From contig NZ_CP092106.1 of NCBI RefSeq assembly GCF_029016485.1, positions 2,046,001-2,110,000 of the forward strand: a stretch of DNA of 64,000 nucleotides, given 5' to 3'. The position numbers and the translations under genes are program-made. The notes beneath the pieces were generated by a model. It made no database searches, was not told the origin of the DNA, and worked only from the letters and a program-made list of their open reading frames with translations. Source of the DNA: Vibrio sp. JC009. GTDB taxonomy: Bacteria > Pseudomonadota > Gammaproteobacteria > Enterobacterales > Vibrionaceae. Shown one piece after another: positions 56,991 through 64,000 of this stretch (position 1 is the first letter of the stretch; every line of letters starts with the position of its first letter).

Positions 56991-59000
56991 TCAGCTACGC
57001 TTAAATTCAATGATATTGCCTTTCTTCCCCTTAGCAAAATACGACTCCAGTACGGAAACCTCCATGGGCTCAGCCAGCATGTAACCCTGTCCGACTTTAC
57101 ACCCCATCGCGCGCAATCTGTCTTTCTGCTCCATGGTTTCAATGCCCTCTGCTACCACTTCAATTCCCAACTCACCGGCAATTTTTACTATGTTCTCCAG
57201 CAAAATGGCTGTGGTTTTGCTTCTCATTTGATCAGAGGTATAGCTTTTATCTATCTTCAGCGTGTTAAACGGGTAGCTCTTCAGATGCTTCAGCGAGATA
57301 CTGTCTGTACCGAAATCATCCAGAGAAAGTCTAAGGCCAAGCTTTTTAAAGCGGGAAAAAGCGTTGTGGAAATACTTATCTTCCGTCAGTACCTGCTCTT
57401 TTATTTCAATCTCAAGATCCCGCGCTCCGACATCTGAGTCGCTGATCACTGAGCACAGACTCTGAAGGAACGACTTCTGTTTAAAGCTGTAAGGTGAAAT
57501 ATTGACTGAAACCACGACAGATTTAATCTGCTTCTCATGCCAGATTTTTTGCTGGTTCAGCACCTTCTGAGTCACCAGAAGATCTATTTCATGTATCAGC
57601 CCCAGATATTCAGCTGTAGGAATAAAGTCAGCCGGATACAGTAAGCCCTTTTCAGGGTGGTTCCAGCGAACCAGGGCTTCTATGCCTGACACTTCACCGG
57701 AAGCAAAGGTCCAGCGAGGCTGATAGTGCAGTACGAACTGATCATTATCTATGGCGACTCTTAAATCACCCTCTAAATCGGCCTGCTCCATCGAGCGCTG
57801 GTTCAGCTCTTTAGAGTAAAACTGATAGTTATTTTTGCCCCTGGACTTCGCATAATACATCGCATTATCAGCAAACCTGACCAGCTCTTCCTCGCACCGT
57901 GTATCGTCTGGGTATATGGCGATGCCGATACTGGCTGATACATGCACCGATTTATCATCAATCTGATAGGTATTCGACAGGCTTTCTATCAGGGTTTCAG
58001 CAATCTTATTCGTCACCCTGACCGACGAAACCGAGTCCACCATGCCTTCGAGCACCACCATAAACTCGTCACCACTGATGCGGGCTGCTGTGTCTGTTGC
58101 ACGGATGGTATTCTGAATCCGCTTAGCGACCATTTTCAGCAAGGTATCACCGGTATGATGACCAAAGCGGTCATTCACTTCCTTAAAATGGTCCAGGTCG
58201 ATAAACAGAACGGCCAGTTTATGCTCTGCCCTCTCGGCATGCAGTCTGGCTTGTTCAAGCCTGTCCAGCAAAAGAGCCCGGTTTGGAAGTCCGGTTAACA
58301 GATCAAAATGCGCCTGATAGTGAAGGTTTTTGTTTTTCTCTTCTATCTGTTTATTGGCTTTGGTGAGAGATTCCAGAAGATTATCCTGGTTTGCTTCCTG
58401 ACGATTAAGAAAACGAAATAAGAAAGCAGCCCCTATAGTGGATATGCAAATTAGCAAAACGCTGATGACCTGAAATCTGAAAATATCAGAATTCAGCTCT
58501 TGTTTTATCCTTTCCTCCAGCCGGTCAATGGTTGCATTGAGGCGGAAAAACTGAGTATCAAACTGTTCGTCCAGTAAAGTGCCGGCAAAAGCAGACTGCC
58601 TTTTTGCATAGCGGATTTCTGCGATAGTACGAAATTCAGCAAGCTCATTTTTTATCTGGACAACTGTCTGGCGGCTGGTAATGCTTTCTATGCGGGAAAA
58701 TGAACTGCCGTCAACCTCTCCCCCGGTCAACAAGGCATCTGCATGACTTTGTGCCCGGTCAAGATAGTTCCAGACATCGGCGATATTCTCACTGGTATCA
58801 CCGGAAAGAATTTCCTCAAACCACAGGTGAGCCGTAGAGGTGTCAACTTTTATCTCTTCCGCGACCTCTATCAGTGAAACCCGCTTTACTAAAAGATCGT
58901 TTCCAAGGTAGAAAAGAAAGCCCATCATTACAATCAGTAACGATGCGAACGAAAATGCTCTGGCTGAATGTCCCCTGAAAACTAGCCTCATTGCACTCAC
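56991..59000 (-). CDS. Membrane GGDEF-EAL c-di-GMP protein
   Basis: 669 residues (GTG at 59000 or ATG at 58991). TM1 about 14-34, a periplasmic helical sensor of about 140 residues, TM2 about 180-198, a short coiled coil, GGDEF about 230-395 and EAL about 405-655. The synthase motif reads SGDEF (first Gly replaced), preceded by an RATD I-site. EAL residues are intact: EAL, VNIS, Glu in IEIKEQ, LDDFG, LKIDK, AEGIE, GQGY. By sequence it is probably a phosphodiesterase, perhaps GTP-regulated, but a weak cyclase cannot be excluded. Confidence 0.93.
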   Translation of the reverse strand: MSAMRLVFRGHSARAFSFASLLIVMMGFLFYLGNDLLVKRVSLIEVAEEIKVDTSTAHLWFEEILSGDTSENIADVWNYLDRAQSHADALLTGGEVDGSSFSRIESITSRQTVVQIKNELAEFRTIAEIRYAKRQSAFAGTLLDEQFDTQFFRLNATIDRLEERIKQELNSDIFRFQVISVLLICISTIGAAFLFRFLNRQEANQDNLLESLTKANKQIEEKNKNLHYQAHFDLLTGLPNRALLLDRLEQARLHAERAEHKLAVLFIDLDHFKEVNDRFGHHTGDTLLKMVAKRIQNTIRATDTAARISGDEFMVVLEGMVDSVSSVRVTNKIAETLIESLSNTYQIDDKSVHVSASIGIAIYPDDTRCEEELVRFADNAMYYAKSRGKNNYQFYSKELNQRSMEQADLEGDLRVAIDNDQFVLHYQPRWTFASGEVSGIEALVRWNHPEKGLLYPADFIPTAEYLGLIHEIDLLVTQKVLNQQKIWHEKQIKSVVVSVNISPYSFKQKSFLQSLCSVISDSDVGARDLEIEIKEQVLTEDKYFHNAFSRFKKLGLRLSLDDFGTDSISLKHLKSYPFNTLKIDKSYTSDQMRSKTTAILLENIVKIAGELGIEVVAEGIETMEQKDRLRAMGCKVGQGYMLAEPMEVSVLESYFAKGKKGNIIEFKRS

Positions 59001-59125
59001 TCATCCTCTGAATTTGTGAATTCTTTTTTAACATATGAAAGTATAACTTAAACAGAATACCCTATTGTTATGTGCATGTTAAATAATACAAACATTCTCG
59101 ATCACATTTTGCTTCTTAAGACGGT

Positions 59126-60004
59126 TTACTGAGTTATCCTCCAGCAAATAAGTGAGCCAAGTGTCACCATGGCAACCCCCTGCCAGAACGTACTGCTTAA
59201 GCTGACCCCAAGAATGAGCATGGACAAAAATGTTGAAAGAACCGGTGTAAAATAGGAAAGTGTCGCCAGAAAAACCATATTTCCGCCAATAATGGCGATA
59301 TTCCACAGACCGTACCCTCCAGCCATAAAAGCACTGGCTAATACCACATCAAATACATTTTTCACCGTATACTTCATTGGAGGGGCATCCACAAATGCGT
59401 AGTGAATCCACAATGTTACAGCGGTAAATATAAAGAATAGCGTAATGCCATTTTGCCCGTTTGAGAGGCGTCTGGTCACATTGCAATATATTGCCCAGAT
59501 AAATGCGCCTGAAAATGCCAGAAAATACGCAACAGGATTTGATGCAATATTTGATAATAATTGTGGAAGTGAAAACCCTTCGTCACCGGTAATACTCCAG
59601 ATCACACCCAAAAACGCCACGGCTATCGCCGGATATATCCAGGCGCTCACTTTCTTCGGGCTTCCTATCACAGCAAGCAATACCGTTAGTGAGGGCCATA
59701 AGTAATTGATGATAGCCATCTCCAGTGTCTGCTGCCTGTCATTGGCAAAGCCCAGGGCAAGTGAGAAAAACACCTCATAACAGGCGAATAACCCGCCCCC
59801 GATAACAATGTAGGATAAAGAAAACTGCCTTAGCTTTGGGATCCCGAGCGTAACCAACAGCAGCACAGAGGCAACTGTGTATATGGTTGCCGCGCCACCA
59901 ATCGCACCAAGTTGCTCAGCAACACTCCGGGTAAGGGCAACCAGACAACTCCAGAGCAGAATGGCAGTTGCTCCGAAGAATGTATATCGGTAAGTAGTAA
60001 ACAA
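59126..60004 (-). CDS. yddG: EamA/DMT family exporter, YddG-like
   Basis: 292 residues, ten hydrophobic helices in two EamA halves. N-terminal YTFFGATAILLWSCLVALTRSV and the first-half NYLWPSLTVLLAV closely match YddG, which exports aromatic amino acids and paraquat. Second half contains FTPVLSTFLSMLILG. Substrate by homology only. Confidence 0.87.
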   Translation of the reverse strand: MFTTYRYTFFGATAILLWSCLVALTRSVAEQLGAIGGAATIYTVASVLLLVTLGIPKLRQFSLSYIVIGGGLFACYEVFFSLALGFANDRQQTLEMAIINYLWPSLTVLLAVIGSPKKVSAWIYPAIAVAFLGVIWSITGDEGFSLPQLLSNIASNPVAYFLAFSGAFIWAIYCNVTRRLSNGQNGITLFFIFTAVTLWIHYAFVDAPPMKYTVKNVFDVVLASAFMAGGYGLWNIAIIGGNMVFLATLSYFTPVLSTFLSMLILGVSLSSTFWQGVAMVTLGSLICWRITQ

Positions 60005-60243
60005 TTAATCATCACTCATAAATATTATTAGCAGTGAAGTATTATAAATATGCCAGGCATTTGCAAGACAAATAAAAGCAAGTCCAAATAATTATACAAA
60101 CTATGAAAACCTTATTTAAATTGGAGCGAACTCTAACTATTAATAATTTAAATTCGTTAATTTCCATTAACCTATTCACTTCTCATTTTATTATTTCACC
60201 TGGCGTAAAATACAAATACCGTTTAAGCAAAGAGGGAAATTAT

Positions 60244-60387
60244 ATGGAACGAGCTATTAATGCGCTAGGATTATCAATTATCGCCTGTAAATACGCTGCT
60301 GTTATATTATTGGCAGGTCTGTCACTTTCCACCGGAGCGATTGCAGCAGAGGTTATGCTGCTAACCGGTGCAGAAGGAAACGAATAA
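60244..60387 (+). CDS. Small membrane protein (47 residues)
   Basis: Starts MERAINALGLSIIACKYAAV behind AGAGGGAAATTAT; a longer frame from 60103 is AT-rich leader. One hydrophobic helix of about 25 residues (KYAAVILLAGLSLSTGAIAA), then a short polar tail. No family recognised. A MITE-like remnant and a strong terminator follow. Confidence 0.6.
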   Translation: MERAINALGLSIIACKYAAVILLAGLSLSTGAIAAEVMLLTGAEGNE

Positions 60388-60420
60388 TACACTCTGTTTT
60401 CAACCATCTATTCGTTTGTA

Positions 60421-60468
60421 ATACCAACCCCAGTAATTAACTGTTCAGTGATTGCCGGGATTGGTATA
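60421..60468. mobile_element. MITE-like element, internally deleted (copy B)
   Basis: ACCAACCCCAGTAATTAACTG-TTCAGTGATTGC joined directly to GGGATTGGTAT: left end and extreme right end of the element at 53694-53855, with the middle missing. Confidence 0.75.
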
Positions 60469-60471
60469 AGG

Positions 60472-60506
60472 ACTGGCAACGTAGAACTACGTTGCCAGTT
60501 TGTTTT
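60472..60506 (+). terminator. Strong terminator after the small membrane protein
   Basis: ACTGGCAACGTAG pairs perfectly with CTACGTTGCCAGT around AA, followed by TTGTTTTCT. Confidence 0.9.
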
Positions 60507-60521
60507 CTAAAACCTCAAGAC

Positions 60522-61172
60522 TTATACCAGAGAGGTGACTTCGGCAACCAAAGCGTCTATCCCTGATTTGGCTTCCATCAGATTCTCAGCCAACATATAT
60601 GCCGGTGTGGAAACGACCTTATATTTGCTGTCAAACGCTATCTCATTTACCTGACACGGAATATGCCTGCCACCAAGTGCTTCGATTACGCCTGCTGTCT
60701 CTGAGTCTGTGCCTATCGTGCATTCAATCCCGTCAAACACTTTAGGAAGCATCACCGGAGCGATACATAAATATCCGGAAGGCTTACCTGCTTCAGAGAA
60801 GGCTTTCATTTTTTCTGCCAGTAACGGCAATACTTCAAACTCCCTGCCATCAAAAGCAAAGCTTGAGAGATTCTTAGCCACGCCAAATCCCCCCGTAACA
60901 ATCAATGCGCAGTATTCTTCTGTGCCAAGTTCATCCAGAGGCTTCACATTTCCTCTGACGATACGAGCAGATTCATGCAACACATTTCGTTTCTCGCCGT
61001 TGTCGCCACCATTAAAATGGTCGATAACGTGTGCCTGCTCCATATCAGGAGCAAAGCACTGATATTTCAGATAGCTTTCTTCCAGCGCCAACAAAGTCAG
61101 AACCACTTCATTAATCTCGGAGCCATCGTAGACTCCACACCCAGCCAGGACAACAGCAACAGTTTTAGGCAT
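60522..61172 (-). CDS. elbB: Isoprenoid biosynthesis glyoxalase ElbB
   Basis: 216 residues. DJ-1/PfpI-like protein with the ElbB features GCGVYDGSEINEVVLTLLAL at the N-terminus, VTGGFGVAKNLSSFA, and GYLCIAPVML. E. coli ElbB shows glyoxalase activity and has been linked to carotenoid yield; its true role is unclear. Ribosome site AAAGGATA. Confidence 0.94.
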   Translation of the reverse strand: MPKTVAVVLAGCGVYDGSEINEVVLTLLALEESYLKYQCFAPDMEQAHVIDHFNGGDNGEKRNVLHESARIVRGNVKPLDELGTEEYCALIVTGGFGVAKNLSSFAFDGREFEVLPLLAEKMKAFSEAGKPSGYLCIAPVMLPKVFDGIECTIGTDSETAGVIEALGGRHIPCQVNEIAFDSKYKVVSTPAYMLAENLMEAKSGIDALVAEVTSLV

Positions 61173-61193
61173 ATCCGTATCCTTTTGTTATTT

Positions 61194-61245
61194 ATACCAA
61201 TCCCAGCAATTATCTGTTCATCCTTGCTGGTTAAAATCGCATATT
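61194..61245. mobile_element. MITE-like element, one end only (copy C)
   Basis: ACCAATCCCAGCAATTATCTG and the following 30 bases (TTCATCCTTGC, GTTAAAATCGC) match the right end of copy A in reverse complement with about one mismatch, then similarity stops. Confidence 0.75.
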
Positions 61246-61270
61246 CGGTTAAATCATAGTCGAAATAAAT

Positions 61271-61292
61271 CAAGCCAGCAGGAGCTGGCTTG
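61271..61292 (-). terminator. Stem-loop after the 58-residue gene
   Basis: CAAGCCAGC pairs with GCTGGCTTG around AGGA; on the minus strand it is followed by ATTTATTT. Located 21 bases after the small gene at 61313-61489. Confidence 0.75.
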
Positions 61293-61312
61293 AGAAATCA
61301 GGGTTATCGGTA

Positions 61313-61489
61313 TCAATCTTCAGGAAAATCTTTTCTCTGTTTCATTTCCTGACCTTCGATTTGCCAATGTTCATTTGGGTCAAAGGTTCTGTCACAAATA
61401 TCAATAGAGAAACCCATATCTACCACTTCTTTAAGAGTCAGGTTATCAGCCAATTTGGTTGTTTCACCTTTGCTATTACGTAATTCCAT
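61313..61489 (-). CDS. Small hypothetical protein (58 residues)
   Basis: Starts MELRNSKGETTKLADNLTLK with a strong ribosome site (AGGAGCGAGTA); continues EVVDMGFSIDICDRTFDPNEH, then a charged tail. One Cys, no membrane segment. A good start signal and a terminator support it as a gene. Family unknown. Confidence 0.72.
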   Translation of the reverse strand: MELRNSKGETTKLADNLTLKEVVDMGFSIDICDRTFDPNEHWQIEGQEMKQRKDFPED

Positions 61490-61594
61490 TACTCGCTCCT
61501 GTACTTACCTAGAACTCCACTATAAATATAGTCGCCGGATCTGCGCTTTGCCTGATCAGATCTTTCAATTTTGAGCTTCACCTCAAACTTAGCA

Positions 61595-61660
61595 CTGTTT
61601 ATATAAACAGTATTTTATTGACATAACCAAAACTCAGGAACATACTGTATATAAACACAG
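61595..61660 (+). promoter_or_regulatory. Two LexA-type boxes around a sigma-70 promoter
   Basis: CTGT-TTATATAA-ACAG (61595-61610, fully palindromic) and CTGT-ATATAAAC-ACAG (61645-61660) both fit the CTGT-N8-ACAG SOS box. Between them lie TTGACA (61618-61623), 17 bases, and CATACT (61641-61646), so the second box overlaps the -10. They precede the gene at 61717. Confidence 0.8.
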
Positions 61661-61716
61661 CATCAAATTCCCTCTGATGTCTGGTTGATTTTTCAGTAAC
61701 GAATGTGGAGGTCTCT

Positions 61717-61947
61717 ATGTTAACGCTTACAGAAAAACTTCATGAAATTAATGAACTGCGAAAAAAAGCGCTAGCCGATCCCGAGTTTATCCGCTCAGCA
61801 AAGGCTCATGAAAGTGCAATCAAAGAACAGAGCCGCAGCCACACTCCCCAAAAGGTAAAGAAAAGAGAAAAAGCAAAACAGAAAAGTTTTGCGGATGTCT
61901 ATCACGAGACAAATTTCAGCGTCAGCCCGGTCGGTATGCAGCACTAA
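61717..61947 (+). CDS. Small charged protein, probably SOS-regulated
   Basis: 76 residues from ATG at 61717, behind GGAGG; an ATG four codons upstream lacks one. Predicted helical N-terminus (MLTLTEKLHEINELRKKALA), a Lys/Arg-rich middle (PQKVKKREKAKQK) and a short tail. No membrane segment or known domain. LexA-type boxes upstream suggest DNA-damage induction. It could bind nucleic acid, but that is only inferred from charge. Confidence 0.82.
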   Translation: MLTLTEKLHEINELRKKALADPEFIRSAKAHESAIKEQSRSHTPQKVKKREKAKQKSFADVYHETNFSVSPVGMQH

Positions 61948-62109
61948 GTCAGCACAAAAATCTTTATTGCAGTTATATGACAGTAATATTGCACTTTTCT
62001 GACAGAAATCACACATACATATACACTTTGGGATTGCATTCGAAATACAATGTATATACCATGTATATGAAATGTTTAGACAGTCGTCAGTTGCAATAAA
62101 GGGGTCAAT

Positions 62110-62250
62110 ATGCCAGTAAACAAAGATTTAAACAAAGCTCTAAAGTCATGGAACAAGCGCGAACTCACTGAGTTTAGTGAAGCACCACTATTGGTTCGAA
62201 TCTCAGGTCTGATCATCGTATCAATCTCTGCTGTTCTTGCACTTATCTAG
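62110..62250 (+). CDS. Small single-helix membrane protein (46 residues)
   Basis: MPVNKDLNKALKSWNKRELT begins a charged amphipathic part; the end (LVRISGLIIVSISAVLALI) is one transmembrane helix running to the stop. Ribosome site GGGG nine bases ahead. Upstream, ATGTATAT occurs twice with an 11-base period (62050-62070). No family recognised. A terminator follows. Confidence 0.65.
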   Translation: MPVNKDLNKALKSWNKRELTEFSEAPLLVRISGLIIVSISAVLALI

Positions 62251-62272
62251 TAAAACCCTGTATAGAACTAAG

Positions 62273-62292
62273 CCCCTGTTTATCAGGGGTTC
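62273..62292 (+). terminator. Terminator between small membrane gene and GGDEF gene
   Basis: CCCCTG pairs with CAGGGG around TTTAT, with outer GAAC/GTTC pairing and a T-rich tail. Confidence 0.65.
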
Positions 62293-62315
62293 TATCATTT
62301 AGCACTTTATATTTC

Positions 62316-64000
62316 TTACTTTCTGCACACTCTGTTGCGTCCCGCGTTTTTTGCTTCATATAGCGCAATATCAACCCGCTTTAAGAACTCAGCAATATCC
62401 TCTTCTGCCTTGTAAGTTGTTGTTCCAAAACTTGAAGTTAGCTGCTCAACCGGAGAAAAGTCCTGCTGCTCAATTAAAACTCTGAGTTTTTCAGAGGCTT
62501 CATCAACATGCTCCGCATCCACTCCGGGCAAAAGAATCATAAACTCTTCCCCACCCCATCTTGCGAAAATATCTGATACACGGATATGCTGCTGAATCAA
62601 ATCTGCAACCAGGATTAATACCTGATCACCCACATCGTGCCCATACTCATCATTTACTGCTTTAAAGTGATCCAGATCCAGCATAATTAAGCCAAGTGGC
62701 AGTCCCATACGGTTAGACAGCTCAGTGTACTTTTTAAGCTCAAATTCCAGCTTTTGCCGGTTGCTGATATTGGTAAGCCTGTCAGTTTCAGCCAGCTTCT
62801 GAAGCTGCTCTTCCAGTTCCTTCATCAGGGTAATATCTTTTACATTCAGCAGGATTCTCTCGTTATCCGGAAGTATTACCGCACTCAGAATCGTGTGAAC
62901 AATCGTACCGTCTTTCCGGTGGCAGGTTTTAGTGACATCGTTAACGGCCCCGCCAGAGAACAGAGCCTTCATCTGATCTTCTATGCTTGTACCGTCATCA
63001 TCCTCGACAAAGCGCAACTCCAGCAGTGACATGTTCAGAAGCTCTTCCCGGTGGAATCCCAGCCCTTTGCAAAAGGCATCATTAAACTCAAGAACATTAA
63101 ACTCTAAATCAACCAGAGCAATGCCCGACTGAGAGTAATTAAATACCGCTTCAAGCTCTCTTTTCTGCTGCTCTATTTTTTCGTAGTTTTTCTTTCTCTG
63201 AGATATATCGCGAATCAAAGCAAAAAACCGCCCACCTTCAATGTCGGCATAACTGACGGAAACATCCACGTCAAACTCTTCACCACTTTTGCGTCTGTGT
63301 TTTGCCTCAAAGCTGGCTTTTCCCTGTTGCTTAACCATAGCGATATTGTCGCGGATCATCTCATCGCTATGTGCCATTTCAACAAAGGCAATTTTTCTGC
63401 CTATTAACTCCTGTTCAGAATAACCACTCATCTGGCAGTAGGATTCATTCACATCTAATATTTCGCCATAAGCATTGATAAGCCAGTACCCATCCTGAGT
63501 AGACTCAAGAAGTGAATTAAACCTGAGTTTCTCTGCCTCAATGGCCTGTTCTTTCTCTTTTCTGTCAGTGATATCTCTGAAGGCGGATACCGAATATTTC
63601 TTTCCTGAAATATGGCGGAATGACTTACTGGTTATCTCCACAAGGGCCAGGCTTCCGTTCTTGTGTGTGAAAAGCTCCTCCCCCTCAAAAATCCAGCCAT
63701 TTTGCAAAGACTTATAGATGGGGCACTCCTTTAAAGGCTGCGTTTCCTCCTCGCCCTGATGAGCATGGAAAATATCGTGGCCGATTTTTCCGATTATCTC
63801 TTCCGGCCGATACCCCAGAATTTCAGTAAATGTCGCATTGACATGAGTCACTGCTCCTCGTTCATCCATAACATAGAGGCCATCGCCGATGGTATCGTTA
63901 ATCACTTCCAGATGGTTTTTCTGGGAAATCAGCGTATCTGTAGACCTAATAAGCAACCTTGCTACGAAAAACAGTACCAGCAAAAACAGAGTACCTAAGA
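62316..64000 (-). CDS. PAS-GGDEF diguanylate cyclase (N-terminus outside window)
   Basis: The frame is open to base 64000, so at least 561 residues are visible and the start lies beyond. A hydrophobic stretch at the visible N-terminus is the end of a membrane helix. Then three PAS/PAC repeats (near 40-155, 160-275 and 285-395 of the visible part) and a GGDEF domain with RWGGEEF and an RVSD inhibitory site. This should make c-di-GMP from two GTP, with product feedback. Probably a membrane or periplasmic sensor controls it. Confidence 0.93.
   Translation of the reverse strand, partial: LGTLFLLVLFFVARLLIRSTDTLISQKNHLEVINDTIGDGLYVMDERGAVTHVNATFTEILGYRPEEIIGKIGHDIFHAHQGEEETQPLKECPIYKSLQNGWIFEGEELFTHKNGSLALVEITSKSFRHISGKKYSVSAFRDITDRKEKEQAIEAEKLRFNSLLESTQDGYWLINAYGEILDVNESYCQMSGYSEQELIGRKIAFVEMAHSDEMIRDNIAMVKQQGKASFEAKHRRKSGEEFDVDVSVSYADIEGGRFFALIRDISQRKKNYEKIEQQKRELEAVFNYSQSGIALVDLEFNVLEFNDAFCKGLGFHREELLNMSLLELRFVEDDDGTSIEDQMKALFSGGAVNDVTKTCHRKDGTIVHTILSAVILPDNERILLNVKDITLMKELEEQLQKLAETDRLTNISNRQKLEFELKKYTELSNRMGLPLGLIMLDLDHFKAVNDEYGHDVGDQVLILVADLIQQHIRVSDIFARWGGEEFMILLPGVDAEHVDEASEKLRVLIEQQDFSPVEQLTSSFGTTTYKAEEDIAEFLKRVDIALYEAKNAGRNRVCRK

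Noticed and set aside
60103..60243. Longer N-terminus for the small membrane protein
   Set aside because: The extra 47 residues are AT-rich, lack a ribosome site, and the ATG at 60244 has AGAGGG ahead.

Overview
The window reads as a stretch of the main chromosome of a Vibrio or close relative (Vibrionaceae). Indicators seen directly: a csiV-type gene right after mfd, a divergent PilZ gene just before mfd, the hinT / COG3014 lipoprotein / ycfL / lpoB / thiK / ycfP series beside ndh, and a stand-alone CARF nuclease of the type known from V. cholerae. Base composition looks mid-40s % GC by eye. There are no rRNA or tRNA genes, no CRISPR array and no transposase genes.

Layout. (1) 1-8142: a signalling cluster. 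It holds the tail of a hybrid histidine kinase, a lone receiver protein, a TonB-dependent receptor, a six-domain hybrid kinase, a small kinase-derived protein without an ATPase domain, and a receiver-EAL c-di-GMP phosphodiesterase. Shared sequence between these proteins shows that they arose partly by local duplication. (2) 8191-25303: envelope and housekeeping core, including the comEC-msbA-lpxK-ycaR-kdsB operon, the lolCDE lipoprotein exporter, PilZ-mfd, csiV, a GNAT acetyltransferase and a small-molecule kinase. (3) 25558-30364: an accessory block with a beta-propeller protein and LysR regulator, a DhlA-like haloalkane dehalogenase with a divergent TetR regulator and paired operators, a YjbR-like protein and a yafNO toxin-antitoxin module. 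(4) 30424-43401: core again: ndh behind two perfect FNR boxes, the ycfP-to-hinT lipoprotein operon, a chemoreceptor, the CARF-nuclease, udp and zntA with a MerR-type promoter. (5) 43533-56775: a DASS transporter / cNMP-domain kinase / receiver operon, MATE pump, CBS protein, small ORFs, a solute-binding protein, a TDT channel, an MBL hydrolase with its TetR regulator, YibE/F and alkaline phosphatase. (6) 56991-64000: a GGDEF-EAL protein, a YddG-like exporter, elbB, several very small genes, one of them behind two LexA-type boxes, and a PAS-GGDEF protein cut by the window end.

Three families of short non-coding palindromic repeats are scattered in the intergenic gaps: a CGTTCCCACGC hairpin, a GTCATCCC / ATCTACTTTC element, and an ACCAAT-CCAG-AATTA-CTGTTCA inverted-repeat element seen as full, internally deleted and one-ended copies. 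Signalling through c-di-GMP recurs (EAL, PilZ, GGDEF-EAL, GGDEF). The most notable items are the stand-alone CARF nuclease beside an 18-bp palindrome, the LexA-box gene for a 76-residue charged protein, the dehalogenase that lacks an 11-residue cap segment of DhlA, and the kinase-stub gene next to a 24-bp perfect palindrome.
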